Shown: positions 17,928-26,180, numbered from the stretch's first letter. The stretch is DNA of 64,000 nucleotides from Thalassobacillus devorans MSP14 (GCF_000496835.1 NZ_KI543236.1:275964-339963), one strand, 5' to 3'. Notes: a model not told the origin generated them from the letters alone. Numbers and translations: made by a program.

Positions 17928-17973
17928 ATAACGGTCAAAATGAATCTGGCTTGAACTTGGGGAGGGATTTCTG

Positions 17974-19338
17974 ATGGAACATTTGGAAACAGATGAACGG
18001 GAAATAATGTGGGAAAAAGTGCAAGAGGCTTTGCTGAACGACCAGATCGATCAGTTCCGTGCTGAATTCCTGGAAATGCATCCATATGATCAAGCTAGTA
18101 TTTTTGCGGATATGGACACAGAGGTCCGTATGAAAGTTTATATGTACTTATCTCCTGAAGAAATTTCAGAAGTGATGGAACACATCGATTATGAAGATGT
18201 CGAGCCGTTTTTCTCGGAAATGGATCCACGCCTTGCCTCACAGGTACTTGCGGATATGTCGACGGATGACGCGGTCGACATTCTCAATTCTTTAGATAAA
18301 AACAAAGTGGCAAGCTTTTTGACAATCATGGACGATACCGATTCCGATGAAATCAAAGACTTGTTGCATTATGAGGAGAAGACAGCGGGTAGTATCATGA
18401 CGACTGAGTTCGTTGTCGTCAAAGCGAACCAGACCGTCAGAGAAGCGATGCTGCACCTGCGCCGGGAAGCACCAGATGCAGAAACAATTTACTATACGTA
18501 TGTCATAGATGAAGATAAACATTTAGTCGGTGTCATATCATTAAGAGACTTAATCATTGCGGAAGATGAATGGTTGATTTCTGAAGTAATGAATGAGCGG
18601 CTTGTTTCTGTAGCTGTAGGTGAAGACCAGGAAGAAATCGCGCGTATGTTTCGGGACTACGATTTCCTTGCGCTTCCTGTCGTTGACTTTCAAAATCATC
18701 TGCTTGGGATCATTACAGTCGATGACGTGCTGGATGTCATGGAAGAGGAAGCAAGCGAGGATTATTCTAAACTCGCCGGTATCAGTGATGTCGACAGTCC
18801 TGATGACCATGCTTTCGCCTCAGCGAAAAAACGGCTTCCATGGCTGATTATCCTCTTGTTTTTAGGCAGTCTGACGGCCAGTCTGATCGGGAGGTTCGAG
18901 GATACGCTGGATGTCGTACCGATCTTAGCGATATTCATCCCGCTGATTGCAGGGATGGCAGGTAATACCGGTACCCAGGCACTCGCTGTCGCTGTACGCG
19001 GGATGGCGACTGGAGAGATTGACAAACAGGGAAAAAGGAAAATCATCATGAGGGAAGCGGCAACTGGAGCAATTACCGGAGCTTCCTGCGGGGTCTTAGC
19101 TACGCTCATCATCTACTTTTGGCAGAACGATATTTACCTTGGTTTGTTAGTCGGCCTATCTATTTTTGCTACCCTTGTTGTGGCTACGTTGGCAGGTTCA
19201 CTCGTTCCTTTAGTTATGGATCGGCTCAATATCGATCCCGCTGTAGCATCTGGCCCTTTTATCACTACCATTAATGATATCATATCAGTTCTCATTTATT
19301 TCGGGATGGCGACAGCATTCATGAACCTATTGACATAA
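17974..19338 (+). CDS. mgtE: MgtE magnesium channel/transporter
   Basis: A 454-residue Mg2+ channel. An N-terminal superhelical domain (about residues 20-130, with repeated LSPEEISEVMEHID-type units) is followed by paired CBS domains (about 135-255) and five membrane helices. The helices carry the family signature GMAGNTGTQALAVAVRG in the pore. The N and CBS domains close the channel when Mg2+ is plentiful. The ATG follows GGGGAGGG. The antiporter gene starts 20 bases after the stop, with its own AAAGGGGG site, so the two form a likely operon. Confidence 0.96.
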   Translation: MEHLETDEREIMWEKVQEALLNDQIDQFRAEFLEMHPYDQASIFADMDTEVRMKVYMYLSPEEISEVMEHIDYEDVEPFFSEMDPRLASQVLADMSTDDAVDILNSLDKNKVASFLTIMDDTDSDEIKDLLHYEEKTAGSIMTTEFVVVKANQTVREAMLHLRREAPDAETIYYTYVIDEDKHLVGVISLRDLIIAEDEWLISEVMNERLVSVAVGEDQEEIARMFRDYDFLALPVVDFQNHLLGIITVDDVLDVMEEEASEDYSKLAGISDVDSPDDHAFASAKKRLPWLIILLFLGSLTASLIGRFEDTLDVVPILAIFIPLIAGMAGNTGTQALAVAVRGMATGEIDKQGKRKIIMREAATGAITGASCGVLATLIIYFWQNDIYLGLLVGLSIFATLVVATLAGSLVPLVMDRLNIDPAVASGPFITTINDIISVLIYFGMATAFMNLLT

Positions 19339-19358
19339 ATAGAAAGGGGGACGATTAA

Positions 19359-21224
19359 ATGGCGCATGGCGCTTCCGTCACCTCATTAGTTATTGTAATT
19401 CTAGCAGCTTTCCTCACTCCGATTCTTATGCATCGATTCAAGTTACGAGCTATTCCTGTAGTAGTCGCCGAAATCATTGTCGGTCTGATCATTGGGAAAA
19501 GTGGCTTCGATATCGTCAATGAATCAGGAAGCTGGATCGAGATCCTCTCGACACTCGGTTTCATTTTTCTCATGTTCCTGAGTGGCCTGGAAATCGATTT
19601 TTCGATTTTCGGTAAAAAGAAGAAAGCAAAGAAACCGGAAAATAAAGGCATCGAGCCACCAAATCCACTGTGGATTTCATTGATGGTATTTGCTGCTATT
19701 TTCGTCCTTTCCCTAGGGTTGTCTTATCTGTTCGTTTTAGTCGGTTTTATTGATAACCTGTTCCTGATGACTCTGATCATATCGACCATTTCCCTGGGGG
19801 TAGTCGTGCCAACATTGAAGGATGCTCAGATGATGAAATCAACCATCGGCCAGACCATTCTTATGATTGCGGTAATTGCCGATTTGGCTACGATGATTTT
19901 ACTTGCTGTATTCGTTTCAATCTACGGAGAAGGCGGCGGGAATATGTGGCTGCTGCTTGTTCTCTTTGGCACAGGTGTCCTGCTTTATTTCGTCGGAAAA
20001 TATTATCGTCATCAATCCTTTATGGAAACGATGACCAAAGGGACAATCCAGATCGACACCCGGGCAGTTTTCACCTTGATCATCCTGCTCGTGGCTATTT
20101 CAGAAACAGTTGGTGCAGAAAATATACTGGGTGCTTTCCTTGCTGGTACACTGGTTTCCCTTTTATCTCCTAACCCTGAGCTCGTGAAGCGGATGGATAG
20201 CTTTGGTTATGGGTTCCTGATCCCGATTTTCTTTGTTATGGTCGGGGTGGAAATCGATATCTGGGAATTGTTCGGCAATCCTCAGGTAGTTCTGTTGATT
20301 CCGTTATTATTGATCGCATTGTTCTTATCTAAAATGGTTCCTGCTTTGATTTTGCGTAAATGGTATGACTGGAAAACTGTGGTCGGATCGGGATTTTTGC
20401 TGACTTCCACCTTATCGTTGGTCATTGCTGCTGCCACTATCGGAGAGCGGGAAGGAATGATCGACAAGCAGATGGAGGGGGCGCTGATTCTTGTTGCTGT
20501 CCTGACTTGTCTGATTACGCCGATCGCTTTTAAGAAAATATACGGACGTTTTGAGGAAGAAAATCATAAGCAAACCGTTTCTTTCATTGGCTCCAACCGC
20601 CAGACATTACCGGTCGTTCGTGAGCTCGATGAAAATTTATATGAGACTCACCTTTATCACACGAAGGTTGATAAAGTCGACGAAAATATCAGCCGCTCCT
20701 GTTTTGATATCCAGGAACTCACCGATTACGATCTGGGGAGAATGAAAGAACTAGGTGTTTTCGACGTTGATATTATCGTGGCCTCCACCGGTGACCAGGT
20801 GAAAAACGCTGAAATTGCGAAGTTCGCCAAAAATAACGGCGTGGAACGGGTCATCGCGCGGGCTGAGTCTCCGGAACTTGACCAGGAGTTGAAGAATCTC
20901 GGAGTAGAAGTCTTCTCTGTTATGTTATCGACCAAAGCGCTGCTGAAAGCGATGATCGTAGCACCGGACGTGGTAGAAATACTGACAGACCAGGACAGTG
21001 CCTTGTTCCAGATCAATATGAACAATCCTATGTATGACCGGATACGTCTGCGTGAATTTCCATTTACCGGCGATGTCATCATGGTGCGGATTTTCCGGGG
21101 TGAGGACTCGATTGTCCCGCACGGGGATACCGAACTGCGAATGTTCGATCACCTGATTGTCACGGGCTCACCCGAGTACGTGGAGGAACTGAAAATGCAG
21201 CTCGAATACTGTGAATGGTGTTAG
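19359..21224 (+). CDS. yjbQ: CPA2-family cation/proton antiporter with TrkA domains (YjbQ-like)
   Basis: A 621-residue protein. The N-terminal ~390 residues form the Na+/H+ exchanger domain with about 12 helices. A TrkA-N nucleotide-binding domain follows (around 405-520; here the Rossmann start SFIGSNRQ is degenerate). A TrkA-C ligand domain (about 535-620) ends the protein. Such proteins export K+ or Na+ in exchange for protons and are gated by nucleotides such as c-di-AMP or NAD(H). B. subtilis YjbQ has the same layout and place. A strong terminator follows. Confidence 0.9.
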   Translation: MAHGASVTSLVIVILAAFLTPILMHRFKLRAIPVVVAEIIVGLIIGKSGFDIVNESGSWIEILSTLGFIFLMFLSGLEIDFSIFGKKKKAKKPENKGIEPPNPLWISLMVFAAIFVLSLGLSYLFVLVGFIDNLFLMTLIISTISLGVVVPTLKDAQMMKSTIGQTILMIAVIADLATMILLAVFVSIYGEGGGNMWLLLVLFGTGVLLYFVGKYYRHQSFMETMTKGTIQIDTRAVFTLIILLVAISETVGAENILGAFLAGTLVSLLSPNPELVKRMDSFGYGFLIPIFFVMVGVEIDIWELFGNPQVVLLIPLLLIALFLSKMVPALILRKWYDWKTVVGSGFLLTSTLSLVIAAATIGEREGMIDKQMEGALILVAVLTCLITPIAFKKIYGRFEEENHKQTVSFIGSNRQTLPVVRELDENLYETHLYHTKVDKVDENISRSCFDIQELTDYDLGRMKELGVFDVDIIVASTGDQVKNAEIAKFAKNNGVERVIARAESPELDQELKNLGVEVFSVMLSTKALLKAMIVAPDVVEILTDQDSALFQINMNNPMYDRIRLREFPFTGDVIMVRIFRGEDSIVPHGDTELRMFDHLIVTGSPEYVEELKMQLEYCEWC

Positions 21225-21259
21225 GCACATTTACGGTAGGCAAAAGTAACGATAAGATG

Positions 21260-21294
21260 ATCCACCTGGCCATTAGAGTCAGGTGGATTTTTTG
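21260..21294 (+). terminator. Terminator of the mgtE-yjbQ unit
   Basis: A 9-bp stem ATCCACCTG/CAGGTGGAT followed by six T. Confidence 0.92.
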
Positions 21295-21410
21295 ATTGCA
21301 AAATTGGCAGGAATTGGCTTGTGTGCTATTCACGGCTACATGCTAAACAATCGTAAATAAAAAAGAATGGGAAAACTGCTGATTTTCTTTTGCTAAAACT
21401 GCATCATTAT

Positions 21411-21439
21411 TTGTATTTAGGAAAGGTTTCCGATAAAAT
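21411..21439 (+). promoter_or_regulatory. Sigma-A promoter of fabI
   Basis: TTGTAT at 21411-21416, 17-base spacer, TAAAAT at 21434-21439. Confidence 0.7.
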
Positions 21440-21454
21440 AGTAGCAGGTACTAA
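21438..21454 (+). promoter_or_regulatory. Likely FapR operator over the fabI start site
   Basis: ATAGTAGCAGGTACTAA matches about 13 of 17 positions of the FapR consensus as remembered (TTAGTACCTRNTACTAA), and it overlaps the -10 box and start region. FapR represses fatty acid genes, including fabI, until malonyl-CoA accumulates. Confidence 0.7.
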
Positions 21455-21501
21455 TAACAAACCATAATACTTAAAAAAATCACCTCAAGGAGGTTAATGG
21501 T

Positions 21502-22278
21502 ATGAATTTTTCTTTAGAAGGCCGTACATACGTCGTCATGGGCGTAGCGAACAAGCGAAGCATTGCGTGGGGAATTGCACGTTCCCTTCATGAAGCAGGG
21601 GCACGTCTGATTTTCACTTATGCGAATGAACGTTTTGAAAAGCCGGTCAGAGATCTTGGCGAATCACTGGAAGGGCAGGATGCTTTATTCTATGAATGTG
21701 ACGTAACCGATGATGAAGCGATCAAAAAGACGTTCGCTGACATCAAAAATGATGTTGGCACGATTCATGGTCTGGCGCACTGCATCGCGTTTGCCAACCG
21801 GGACGAGTTGAACGGTGAATATATGAACGTCACACGTGACGGTTTCAAGCTGGCGCATGATATCAGCGCGTATTCGTTGACTGCCGTAGCTAAAGAAGCT
21901 TATCCGCTTATGACCGAAGGCGGCGGTATCGTTACCATGACGTATCTTGGCGGCGAAAAAGTCGTTAATAATTACAATGTCATGGGTGTGGCAAAAGCGA
22001 GCCTGGATGCGAGCATGCGTTACCTGGCTAATGACCTTGGAAAGCACGGTATCCGTGTCAATGCCATTTCCGCTGGCCCGATCCGTACCGTATCCGCAAA
22101 AGGTGTCGGCAGCTTCAACACGATTCTGAAAGAAATCGAAGAGCGTGCTCCCCTCCGTCGTCCGGTTTCCCAGGAAGAAGTAGGCGACACAGCTTACTAT
22201 CTATTGAGTGATCTATCCCGCGGGGTGACTGGTGAAATCATCCACGTCGATTCCGGTTTCAATATCATCGGATTCTAA
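21502..22278 (+). CDS. fabI: Enoyl-[acyl-carrier-protein] reductase FabI
   Basis: A 258-residue short-chain dehydrogenase-type enoyl-ACP reductase that performs the last reduction of each fatty-acid elongation cycle with NAD(P)H. The N-terminal GVANKRSIAWGIA is the family's cofactor-binding loop. The catalytic Y158-x6-K165 (YNVMGVAK) is intact. It has a SAGPIRTVSAKGVGSF flap. The AAGGAGG site and ATG 21502 are clear. A promoter overlapped by a FapR-like site lies upstream and a terminator downstream. The gene corresponds to B. subtilis yjbW. Confidence 0.97.
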   Translation: MNFSLEGRTYVVMGVANKRSIAWGIARSLHEAGARLIFTYANERFEKPVRDLGESLEGQDALFYECDVTDDEAIKKTFADIKNDVGTIHGLAHCIAFANRDELNGEYMNVTRDGFKLAHDISAYSLTAVAKEAYPLMTEGGGIVTMTYLGGEKVVNNYNVMGVAKASLDASMRYLANDLGKHGIRVNAISAGPIRTVSAKGVGSFNTILKEIEERAPLRRPVSQEEVGDTAYYLLSDLSRGVTGEIIHVDSGFNIIGF

Positions 22279-22296
22279 AAAAATAACTGTCCAGAG

Positions 22297-22328
22297 AGCT
22301 TGAGGTGTACACCCCTCAAGCTTTTTTA
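22297..22328 (+). terminator. fabI terminator
   Basis: A 9-bp stem AGCTTGAGG/CCTCAAGCT followed by six T. Confidence 0.92.
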
Positions 22329-22434
22329 CTGCTTAAAAATAGCTTTCTGCCATCTGTCTAAAGTTTTATCTGAAGGAATTCTGGGTATTACCACCTGAAC
22401 AAGAAAGTAATACTCAATTAGAGGAGAATGTTGA

Positions 22435-23307
22435 TTGCGATTATTCGGGATAGGGTTTGTTATACTGGCAGCCATGTTATGGGGTGTATCCGGAGGATTG
22501 GCAGGAATATTGATGGACAAGGGGTGGGATCCTCTCGTAATCTCTTTTTACAGAGGGGCAGTTGGCCTTGTTTGCCTTTTGTTATGGCTGCTTATCTCTT
22601 CTAAACGAAATACAGTAAAAAACAGTTCTAAGGTGATTACCTGGTCTATACTGGCTGGTATCGGCGTCGCTGGGAATTTCAGCTTTTATTTTCTGAGCAT
22701 TTCTGAAACTGGCGTAGCTGTAGCTGCTACCTTGATGTATACGGCTCCTTTGTTTGTATTTGTGATATCATTTTTATTTCGCATGGAGCGCGCAACCCCA
22801 TTTAAGTTAATTTCGATACTTATCGTAATGGTTGGAATTAGTATGCTGACGAATGTTTATCAGATAGGAATTGGCAGCTTAAATACTTTAGGAATTGCTG
22901 CCGGTCTATTGTCTGGTCTTTCATACGCTCTTTTTATTTTCGGCTTTAAGTATGCTTCGGAAGATGGCCATCCTCCCTTTGTATTAAGCGTGGCTTTTAT
23001 TGCCTTTACCATCATATTACTTATTTTTATCGATCATGGCCAGGCGCTGGCTGTGATTTATTCGAGCGACTTAGTTTGGTTTATAGTCCTCGGGATTATC
23101 GGTGCAGGAATTTCTTTCTTCTTTTATATGGAGGGGTTGAAAAGAACTTCTCCAACTGCTGCCTCTATTATTGCAATGGTGGAGCCGGTAACAGCTTCTC
23201 TATTTGGATTGGTGGTCTTAGGGGAAGTCCTCAACTTAACTCAAACGATAGGAATCGGCATTATATTGATTACCATTACCATATTAAGTACACGGCTAAG
23301 AAGCTAA
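22435..23307 (+). CDS. EamA/DMT-family transporter
   Basis: A 290-residue membrane protein with ten hydrophobic helices in two EamA repeats (about residues 5-140 and 150-285), typical of drug/metabolite exporters. The motif AAMLWGVSGG in helix 1 and the closing EPVTASLFGLVVLGE are standard. The substrate is unknown. The in-frame start is TTG 22435 with GAGGAG eight bases upstream; the nearby ATG 22428 is out of frame. Confidence 0.88.
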   Translation: MRLFGIGFVILAAMLWGVSGGLAGILMDKGWDPLVISFYRGAVGLVCLLLWLLISSKRNTVKNSSKVITWSILAGIGVAGNFSFYFLSISETGVAVAATLMYTAPLFVFVISFLFRMERATPFKLISILIVMVGISMLTNVYQIGIGSLNTLGIAAGLLSGLSYALFIFGFKYASEDGHPPFVLSVAFIAFTIILLIFIDHGQALAVIYSSDLVWFIVLGIIGAGISFFFYMEGLKRTSPTAASIIAMVEPVTASLFGLVVLGEVLNLTQTIGIGIILITITILSTRLRS

Positions 23308-23327
23308 ACGAATATCCCGAACAAGAG

Positions 23328-23363
23328 AAGGAACTTCCGGAAGCGAGGGGGGGTTCCTTTTTT
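23328..23363 (+). terminator. Terminator after the EamA gene
   Basis: AAGGAAC/GTTCCTT stem followed by a T-run. Confidence 0.75.
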
Positions 23364-23375
23364 ATATTCGCATGC

Positions 23376-23403
23376 ACATTTCATTAAAACTGGGCATATA
23401 TAT
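23376..23403 (+). promoter_or_regulatory. Sigma-K-like promoter of cotO
   Basis: ACA at 23376-23378, 16-base spacer, CATATATAT at 23395-23403. This is close to the late mother-cell consensus AC-N16-CATANNNTA, which suits a coat gene. Confidence 0.4.
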
Positions 23404-23440
23404 GAAAAGACGGAGAACAGGCTAAGGAGGGAGCACATCT

Positions 23441-23944
23441 ATGGGCAAGCAGAGTAAGCTTGAACAACGCCCGATGCTTTATATTGCACAGCCGGATTTC
23501 GCCCCTAGCAAGGCTTCGATGCAGACGACTTACCATGGAAAAAAAATAGCCAAGGAACAAGAAAAAGCAAAAGCCGCGCCCGAACCTGAAGGGAAGCAGC
23601 ACCGCGAGCAAGCGGAAGAAAAACCTGCCCGGATGAAGCAGAAGACTGAACATCACCAGCCGGAGGCCGAACAGGAAACCAAAAGTCAGTCTCAAACAGG
23701 ATCTGCCAGAGACAGGAGACAGCGGTTTCGGGATATGACTTTAGAAGAAAAGGTGACGTATTTTGTCAATCTTCCATCCCAGATTCCAAAAATGAAGTGT
23801 GAAGTGGAAACAGAAGAGGGAAAGCTGCGCGGATATATCAACGCTTATCAGGATGGAATCGTCCATATGAAAACATTCCAGCGCCCGTTTCGAAAAGAAA
23901 TCAATTTTGAGGATATCAAAGATATTAATTTAATCGGATTTTAA
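23441..23944 (+). CDS. cotO: Spore coat protein CotO
   Basis: A 167-residue protein. The N-terminal RPMLYIAQP signature and the C-terminal globular part (FVNLPSQIPKMKCEVET to the end) match CotO. The middle, about residues 30-85, is a disordered, charged Lys/Glu/Gln linker. CotO controls assembly of the outermost coat/crust layers. The AAGGAGGG site is at the usual distance. It lies downstream of fabI, as yjbX does in B. subtilis, and opposite the CotZ-like gene. Confidence 0.9.
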   Translation: MGKQSKLEQRPMLYIAQPDFAPSKASMQTTYHGKKIAKEQEKAKAAPEPEGKQHREQAEEKPARMKQKTEHHQPEAEQETKSQSQTGSARDRRQRFRDMTLEEKVTYFVNLPSQIPKMKCEVETEEGKLRGYINAYQDGIVHMKTFQRPFRKEINFEDIKDINLIGF

Positions 23945-23958
23945 ATCGTACAAACAGA

Positions 23959-23991
23959 AAAAGTCGCGCCCAGGTTGGACGCGACTTTTTA
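23959..23991. terminator. Bidirectional terminator cotO / cotZ-like
   Basis: AAAAGTCGCG/CGCGACTTTTT stem between convergent genes. Confidence 0.9.
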
Positions 23992-23995
23992 GATG

Positions 23996-24451
23996 TTACG
24001 AGAATGCATCGATTGCTGGAAGACAAGTGACGTGGCAGAAACAGTCTAAGTCGACTGTAATGCAGATGCCGGTAGTTCGAAGGTTGCCTGTTTTTTGCTC
24101 GACTGGATTATCAGGATTATCATTGTTGTCACCTTCGTCACGCAGTAGTTCAAGCGTTGCGCAGCAATCCTTATCCACGTCTTTGACTCGGAAGTAGAAG
24201 CTTCCCATCACGTCACCCACATCACCTCTAGGGGCTCCGAAGCCTTTGAATGGTTTACAGTTACCTTTACAGTATAGCAGTACCGGAACCGTATCTTTCC
24301 CTGTTGGAGCCATTTCTCCCAGTAGATCATTAATGGATTGTTCACAGCTGGTTTCACATTCCATCGTAACGACGTCTTCCTGAGCATCGAGGATCTCTCT
24401 TAGAATGTCGCAAACGCAGTTGCCTGTGTCATGTTTTTTTCCACAGCCCAT
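23996..24451 (-). CDS. cotZ: CotY/CotZ-family cysteine-rich spore crust protein
   Basis: A 151-residue cysteine-rich protein (14 Cys) with the family pattern: CxCDILREILDAQ near the start, SCEQSINDLL, PVLLYCKGNCKPFKGFGA, and a cysteine-rich C-terminus (LDCFCHVTCLPAI). These proteins polymerise into the hexagonal outer crust of the spore through disulfides. It could equally be called CotY; only one copy is in the window. The ATG follows AAAGGGG. Confidence 0.92.
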   Translation of the reverse strand: MGCGKKHDTGNCVCDILREILDAQEDVVTMECETSCEQSINDLLGEMAPTGKDTVPVLLYCKGNCKPFKGFGAPRGDVGDVMGSFYFRVKDVDKDCCATLELLRDEGDNNDNPDNPVEQKTGNLRTTGICITVDLDCFCHVTCLPAIDAFS

Positions 24452-24640
24452 TATAATTCCCCTTTCGTCTTTTATTGACGTATTGTCTTTAATAGAATAT
24501 GAACACTCGCCCTTATGGTGTGGGCATTCGTCGCGGTTTTAGGGAATCGCGCAATAAATATCGCGGATAAAGCCCATACGCATTCATCACGAATTCATAG
24601 ACTAATAACGAACAATAGAAGTAAAAGGAGAGGAAAGGGC

Positions 24641-25033
24641 ATGTCTGATAATTGCATGAATAAAAACTATATCAGAGCTGATGAAGTTGTCATCCAGGCT
24701 GATAAAGTCATCATCAAGTCTGATGAGGACCGCCATCACGGCCGCAGGGGACACGATGATCGCAGGGATGATGACCGGGTAGATCCATTCTTCGGCCGCA
24801 GGCGCCGTCACGATGATGACCAGGTAGATCCATTTTTCGGGCGCAGACGCCGTCGCGATGACATGGAAAGCAGCTCCCGTCGCGATGACGACCGGGTAGA
24901 TCCATTCTTTGGCCGCAGGCGCCGTCACGATGACATGGAAAGCAGTTCCCGTCGCGATGACGACCGGGTAGATCCATTCTTTGGCCGCAGGCGTCGTCAC
25001 GATGACATGGAAAGCAGTTCCCGTCGTCACTGA
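24641..25033 (+). CDS. Tandem-repeat, highly charged protein, probable spore surface component
   Basis: A 130-residue protein. An N-terminal segment with a two-turn repeat (EVVIQADKVIIKSDED) leads into tandem units built from DRVDPFFGRRRRHDD and MESSSRRD. The DNA shows one short unit of 45 bases and three 72-base units (24 residues each). The ATG 24641 follows AAAGGAGAGG; a longer reading from 24515 has no ribosome site. Alternating Arg and Asp blocks plus the coat-gene neighbourhood suggest a spore coat or crust protein of low complexity. This is inference; no family was recognised. Confidence 0.75.
   Translation: MSDNCMNKNYIRADEVVIQADKVIIKSDEDRHHGRRGHDDRRDDDRVDPFFGRRRRHDDDQVDPFFGRRRRRDDMESSSRRDDDRVDPFFGRRRRHDDMESSSRRDDDRVDPFFGRRRRHDDMESSSRRH
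24773..25033 (+). repeat. In-frame tandem repeat, 72-base unit
   Basis: Units at 24773-24817 (45 bases, truncated), 24818-24889, 24890-24961 and 24962-25033. Units 3 and 4 differ at only a few positions, indicating recent duplication. Confidence 0.9.
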
Positions 25034-25041
25034 TAAGGACT

Positions 25042-25117
25042 GCCGTGGAGAATAAGACAGCCACGGCGGACCGGCCTGGTTCCAAAAAAAATCTCCCATC
25101 CAATACCGATGGATGGG
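25042..25117 (+). terminator. Two hairpins after the tandem-repeat gene
   Basis: GCCGTGG/CCACGGC (25042-25067) and CCCATCC/GGATGGG (25095-25117). Neither is followed by a T-run, so one may be regulatory rather than a terminator. Confidence 0.4.
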
Positions 25118-25153
25118 GCTACATAAATCATCTTCATTCAGGAGGCTGGCTGA

Positions 25154-25495
25154 TTGGATATTACATGGATGGACTTCGTGCTATTGACACTTGCTTGTTT
25201 TCGCTTGACCAGGCTGCTTGTTGACGATACAATCACGGATTGGCTTCGTGCACCTTTTCATCATTATATAGAAGAAACCGATCAGGAAGGAAACGTGGAA
25301 ACGTACATCGAAGTAAAAGGGAAAGGATTCCAGGCATTTGTTGGCGAACTACTTAGCTGTCATTGGTGTACTGGCATTTGGGCGAGCGGAATCCTGCTGG
25401 CTGGGTGGGTATTTATCCCGTACTTTGACTGGGTGATATTGATGCTCGGAATCGCCGGCGCATCGGCTATTCTTCGCGTTTTTCTGGATAAATGA
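25154..25495 (+). CDS. yjcA: DUF1360 membrane protein, YjcA-like sporulation protein
   Basis: A 113-residue membrane protein of the DUF1360 family. The first helix (residues 7-22) has the LACFRLTRLLVDDTITDWLR signature. A hydrophilic loop of about 35 residues follows, then LLSCHWCTGIWASG leading into two further helices. B. subtilis YjcA is sporulation-expressed and sits beside the cotVWXYZ cluster, which matches this place. The start is TTG 25154, with GGAGG eight bases upstream. Confidence 0.85.
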   Translation: MDITWMDFVLLTLACFRLTRLLVDDTITDWLRAPFHHYIEETDQEGNVETYIEVKGKGFQAFVGELLSCHWCTGIWASGILLAGWVFIPYFDWVILMLGIAGASAILRVFLDK

Positions 25496-25548
25496 ACTAC
25501 ACCGGCGTTGCGCTATGGAATAAGCTATAGAAAAAAGGACTGATCATC

Positions 25549-25635
25549 ATGGATAGAGAAAGACGAAAGCAAGTGAAGCGCACAAGGCCGAGGAAGCGGA
25601 AGGGTTGCGGCTGCGGAAAGAAGGCGAAATCATGA
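25549..25635 (+). CDS. 28-residue basic peptide with CGCGKK tail
   Basis: A tiny ORF starting at ATG 25549 with AAAAAAGGA at suitable spacing. It is almost entirely Lys/Arg (RERRKQVKRTRPRKRKG) and ends in GCGCGKKAKS. Its TGA overlaps the ATG of the next gene (TCATGA), so the two look translationally coupled. The composition would suit binding to acidic coat proteins, DNA or SASP-like packing in spores, but this is conjecture. Confidence 0.5.
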   Translation: MDRERRKQVKRTRPRKRKGCGCGKKAKS

Positions 25636-25835
25636 ACTTTCGCCATATGCGACGGATGATCGATGAAATTGATTATTTGATTACATCAAAACCGAACTTG
25701 AAAAAGCCTGAAAAGACGATGACAGAATTCGAACAGATGATGGTATCACTGGAGAAACTGTTCACGAAGCAAATGGGCGAGTTCGAGAAACGGACAGAAA
25801 CGAAAGCGGACCGTATAAGAAAATTTTTTGAATAG
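25632..25835 (+). CDS. Small helical hypothetical protein
   Basis: A 67-residue, mostly helical, charged protein (MNFRHMRRMIDEIDYLI...). The ATG at 25632 is chosen because it overlaps the stop of the 28-residue ORF and has AAGAAGG upstream; a reading from 25605 would run through that ORF. No family recognised. It lies within a run of small spore-type genes. Confidence 0.6.
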   Translation: MNFRHMRRMIDEIDYLITSKPNLKKPEKTMTEFEQMMVSLEKLFTKQMGEFEKRTETKADRIRKFFE

Positions 25836-25907
25836 CCTCTGAAAAGGGCATTTACACGTATAGTTCTATTACAAAAAGGGTATGTATGCTGTAAGGAGGG
25901 GAGCTTC

Positions 25908-26180
25908 ATGGGTTATATTCTGCCAGTAACGATGTATCAGTACGACGATTACCAAGAGCGAACCGTAAAGCCGAAAGAGTCACCTTTCCAGTATTCCAGT
26001 GTTCATAAAGTGACATGGGACACCAGACAGCTGCACACGAGAGCTAATGATAAGATCAATAAAAAAACATTTCATAAAAAGAAGAAACTGCATGGACCGG
26101 ATGACATCCATGCAGCTTACCCGGAAAAAGTTTATTCTGATCTGACAGGAAAAGGACGGCACTTCAGCGAAACTATTTAG
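25908..26180 (+). CDS. Hypothetical protein, Tyr/Lys-rich
   Basis: A 90-residue soluble protein beginning MGYILPVTMYQYDDYQERT, with a basic middle (KINKKTFHKKKK) and no signal or membrane segment. AAGGAGGGGAG precedes the start. No family recognised. A hairpin CAGCGAA/TTCGCTG (26167-26192) overlaps the stop codon. The next gene starts 31 bases on, so the two may be co-transcribed. Confidence 0.65.
   Translation: MGYILPVTMYQYDDYQERTVKPKESPFQYSSVHKVTWDTRQLHTRANDKINKKTFHKKKKLHGPDDIHAAYPEKVYSDLTGKGRHFSETI

Larger units (their letters stand above)
16888..17973. other. Repeat-rich gene-free region prpE-mgtE, 1086 bases
   Basis: No credible gene. Two long open frames on the minus strand (16823-17230 and 17309-17686) are translations of repeats and are rejected. 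The region holds two inverted copies of an intergenic repeat, a small hairpin at 17139-17157, a 99-base hairpin, and the mgtE promoter. From about 17600 to 17880 it is AT-rich with nothing recognised. In particular, I could not assemble an M-box magnesium riboswitch. Confidence 0.6.

Noticed and set aside
17700-17973. Possible magnesium (M-box) riboswitch before mgtE
   Set aside because: No conserved M-box core could be assembled, and the promoter lies only about 45 bases from the start, leaving no room for one.
24515-24640. Longer start for the tandem-repeat protein
   Set aside because: The extension lacks a ribosome site and crosses the likely promoter region; ATG 24641 follows AAAGGAGAGG.
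24602-25103. Two long minus-strand frames opposite the tandem-repeat gene
   Set aside because: They are mirror readings of the repeat units; the plus strand has the ribosome site and spore-type sequence.
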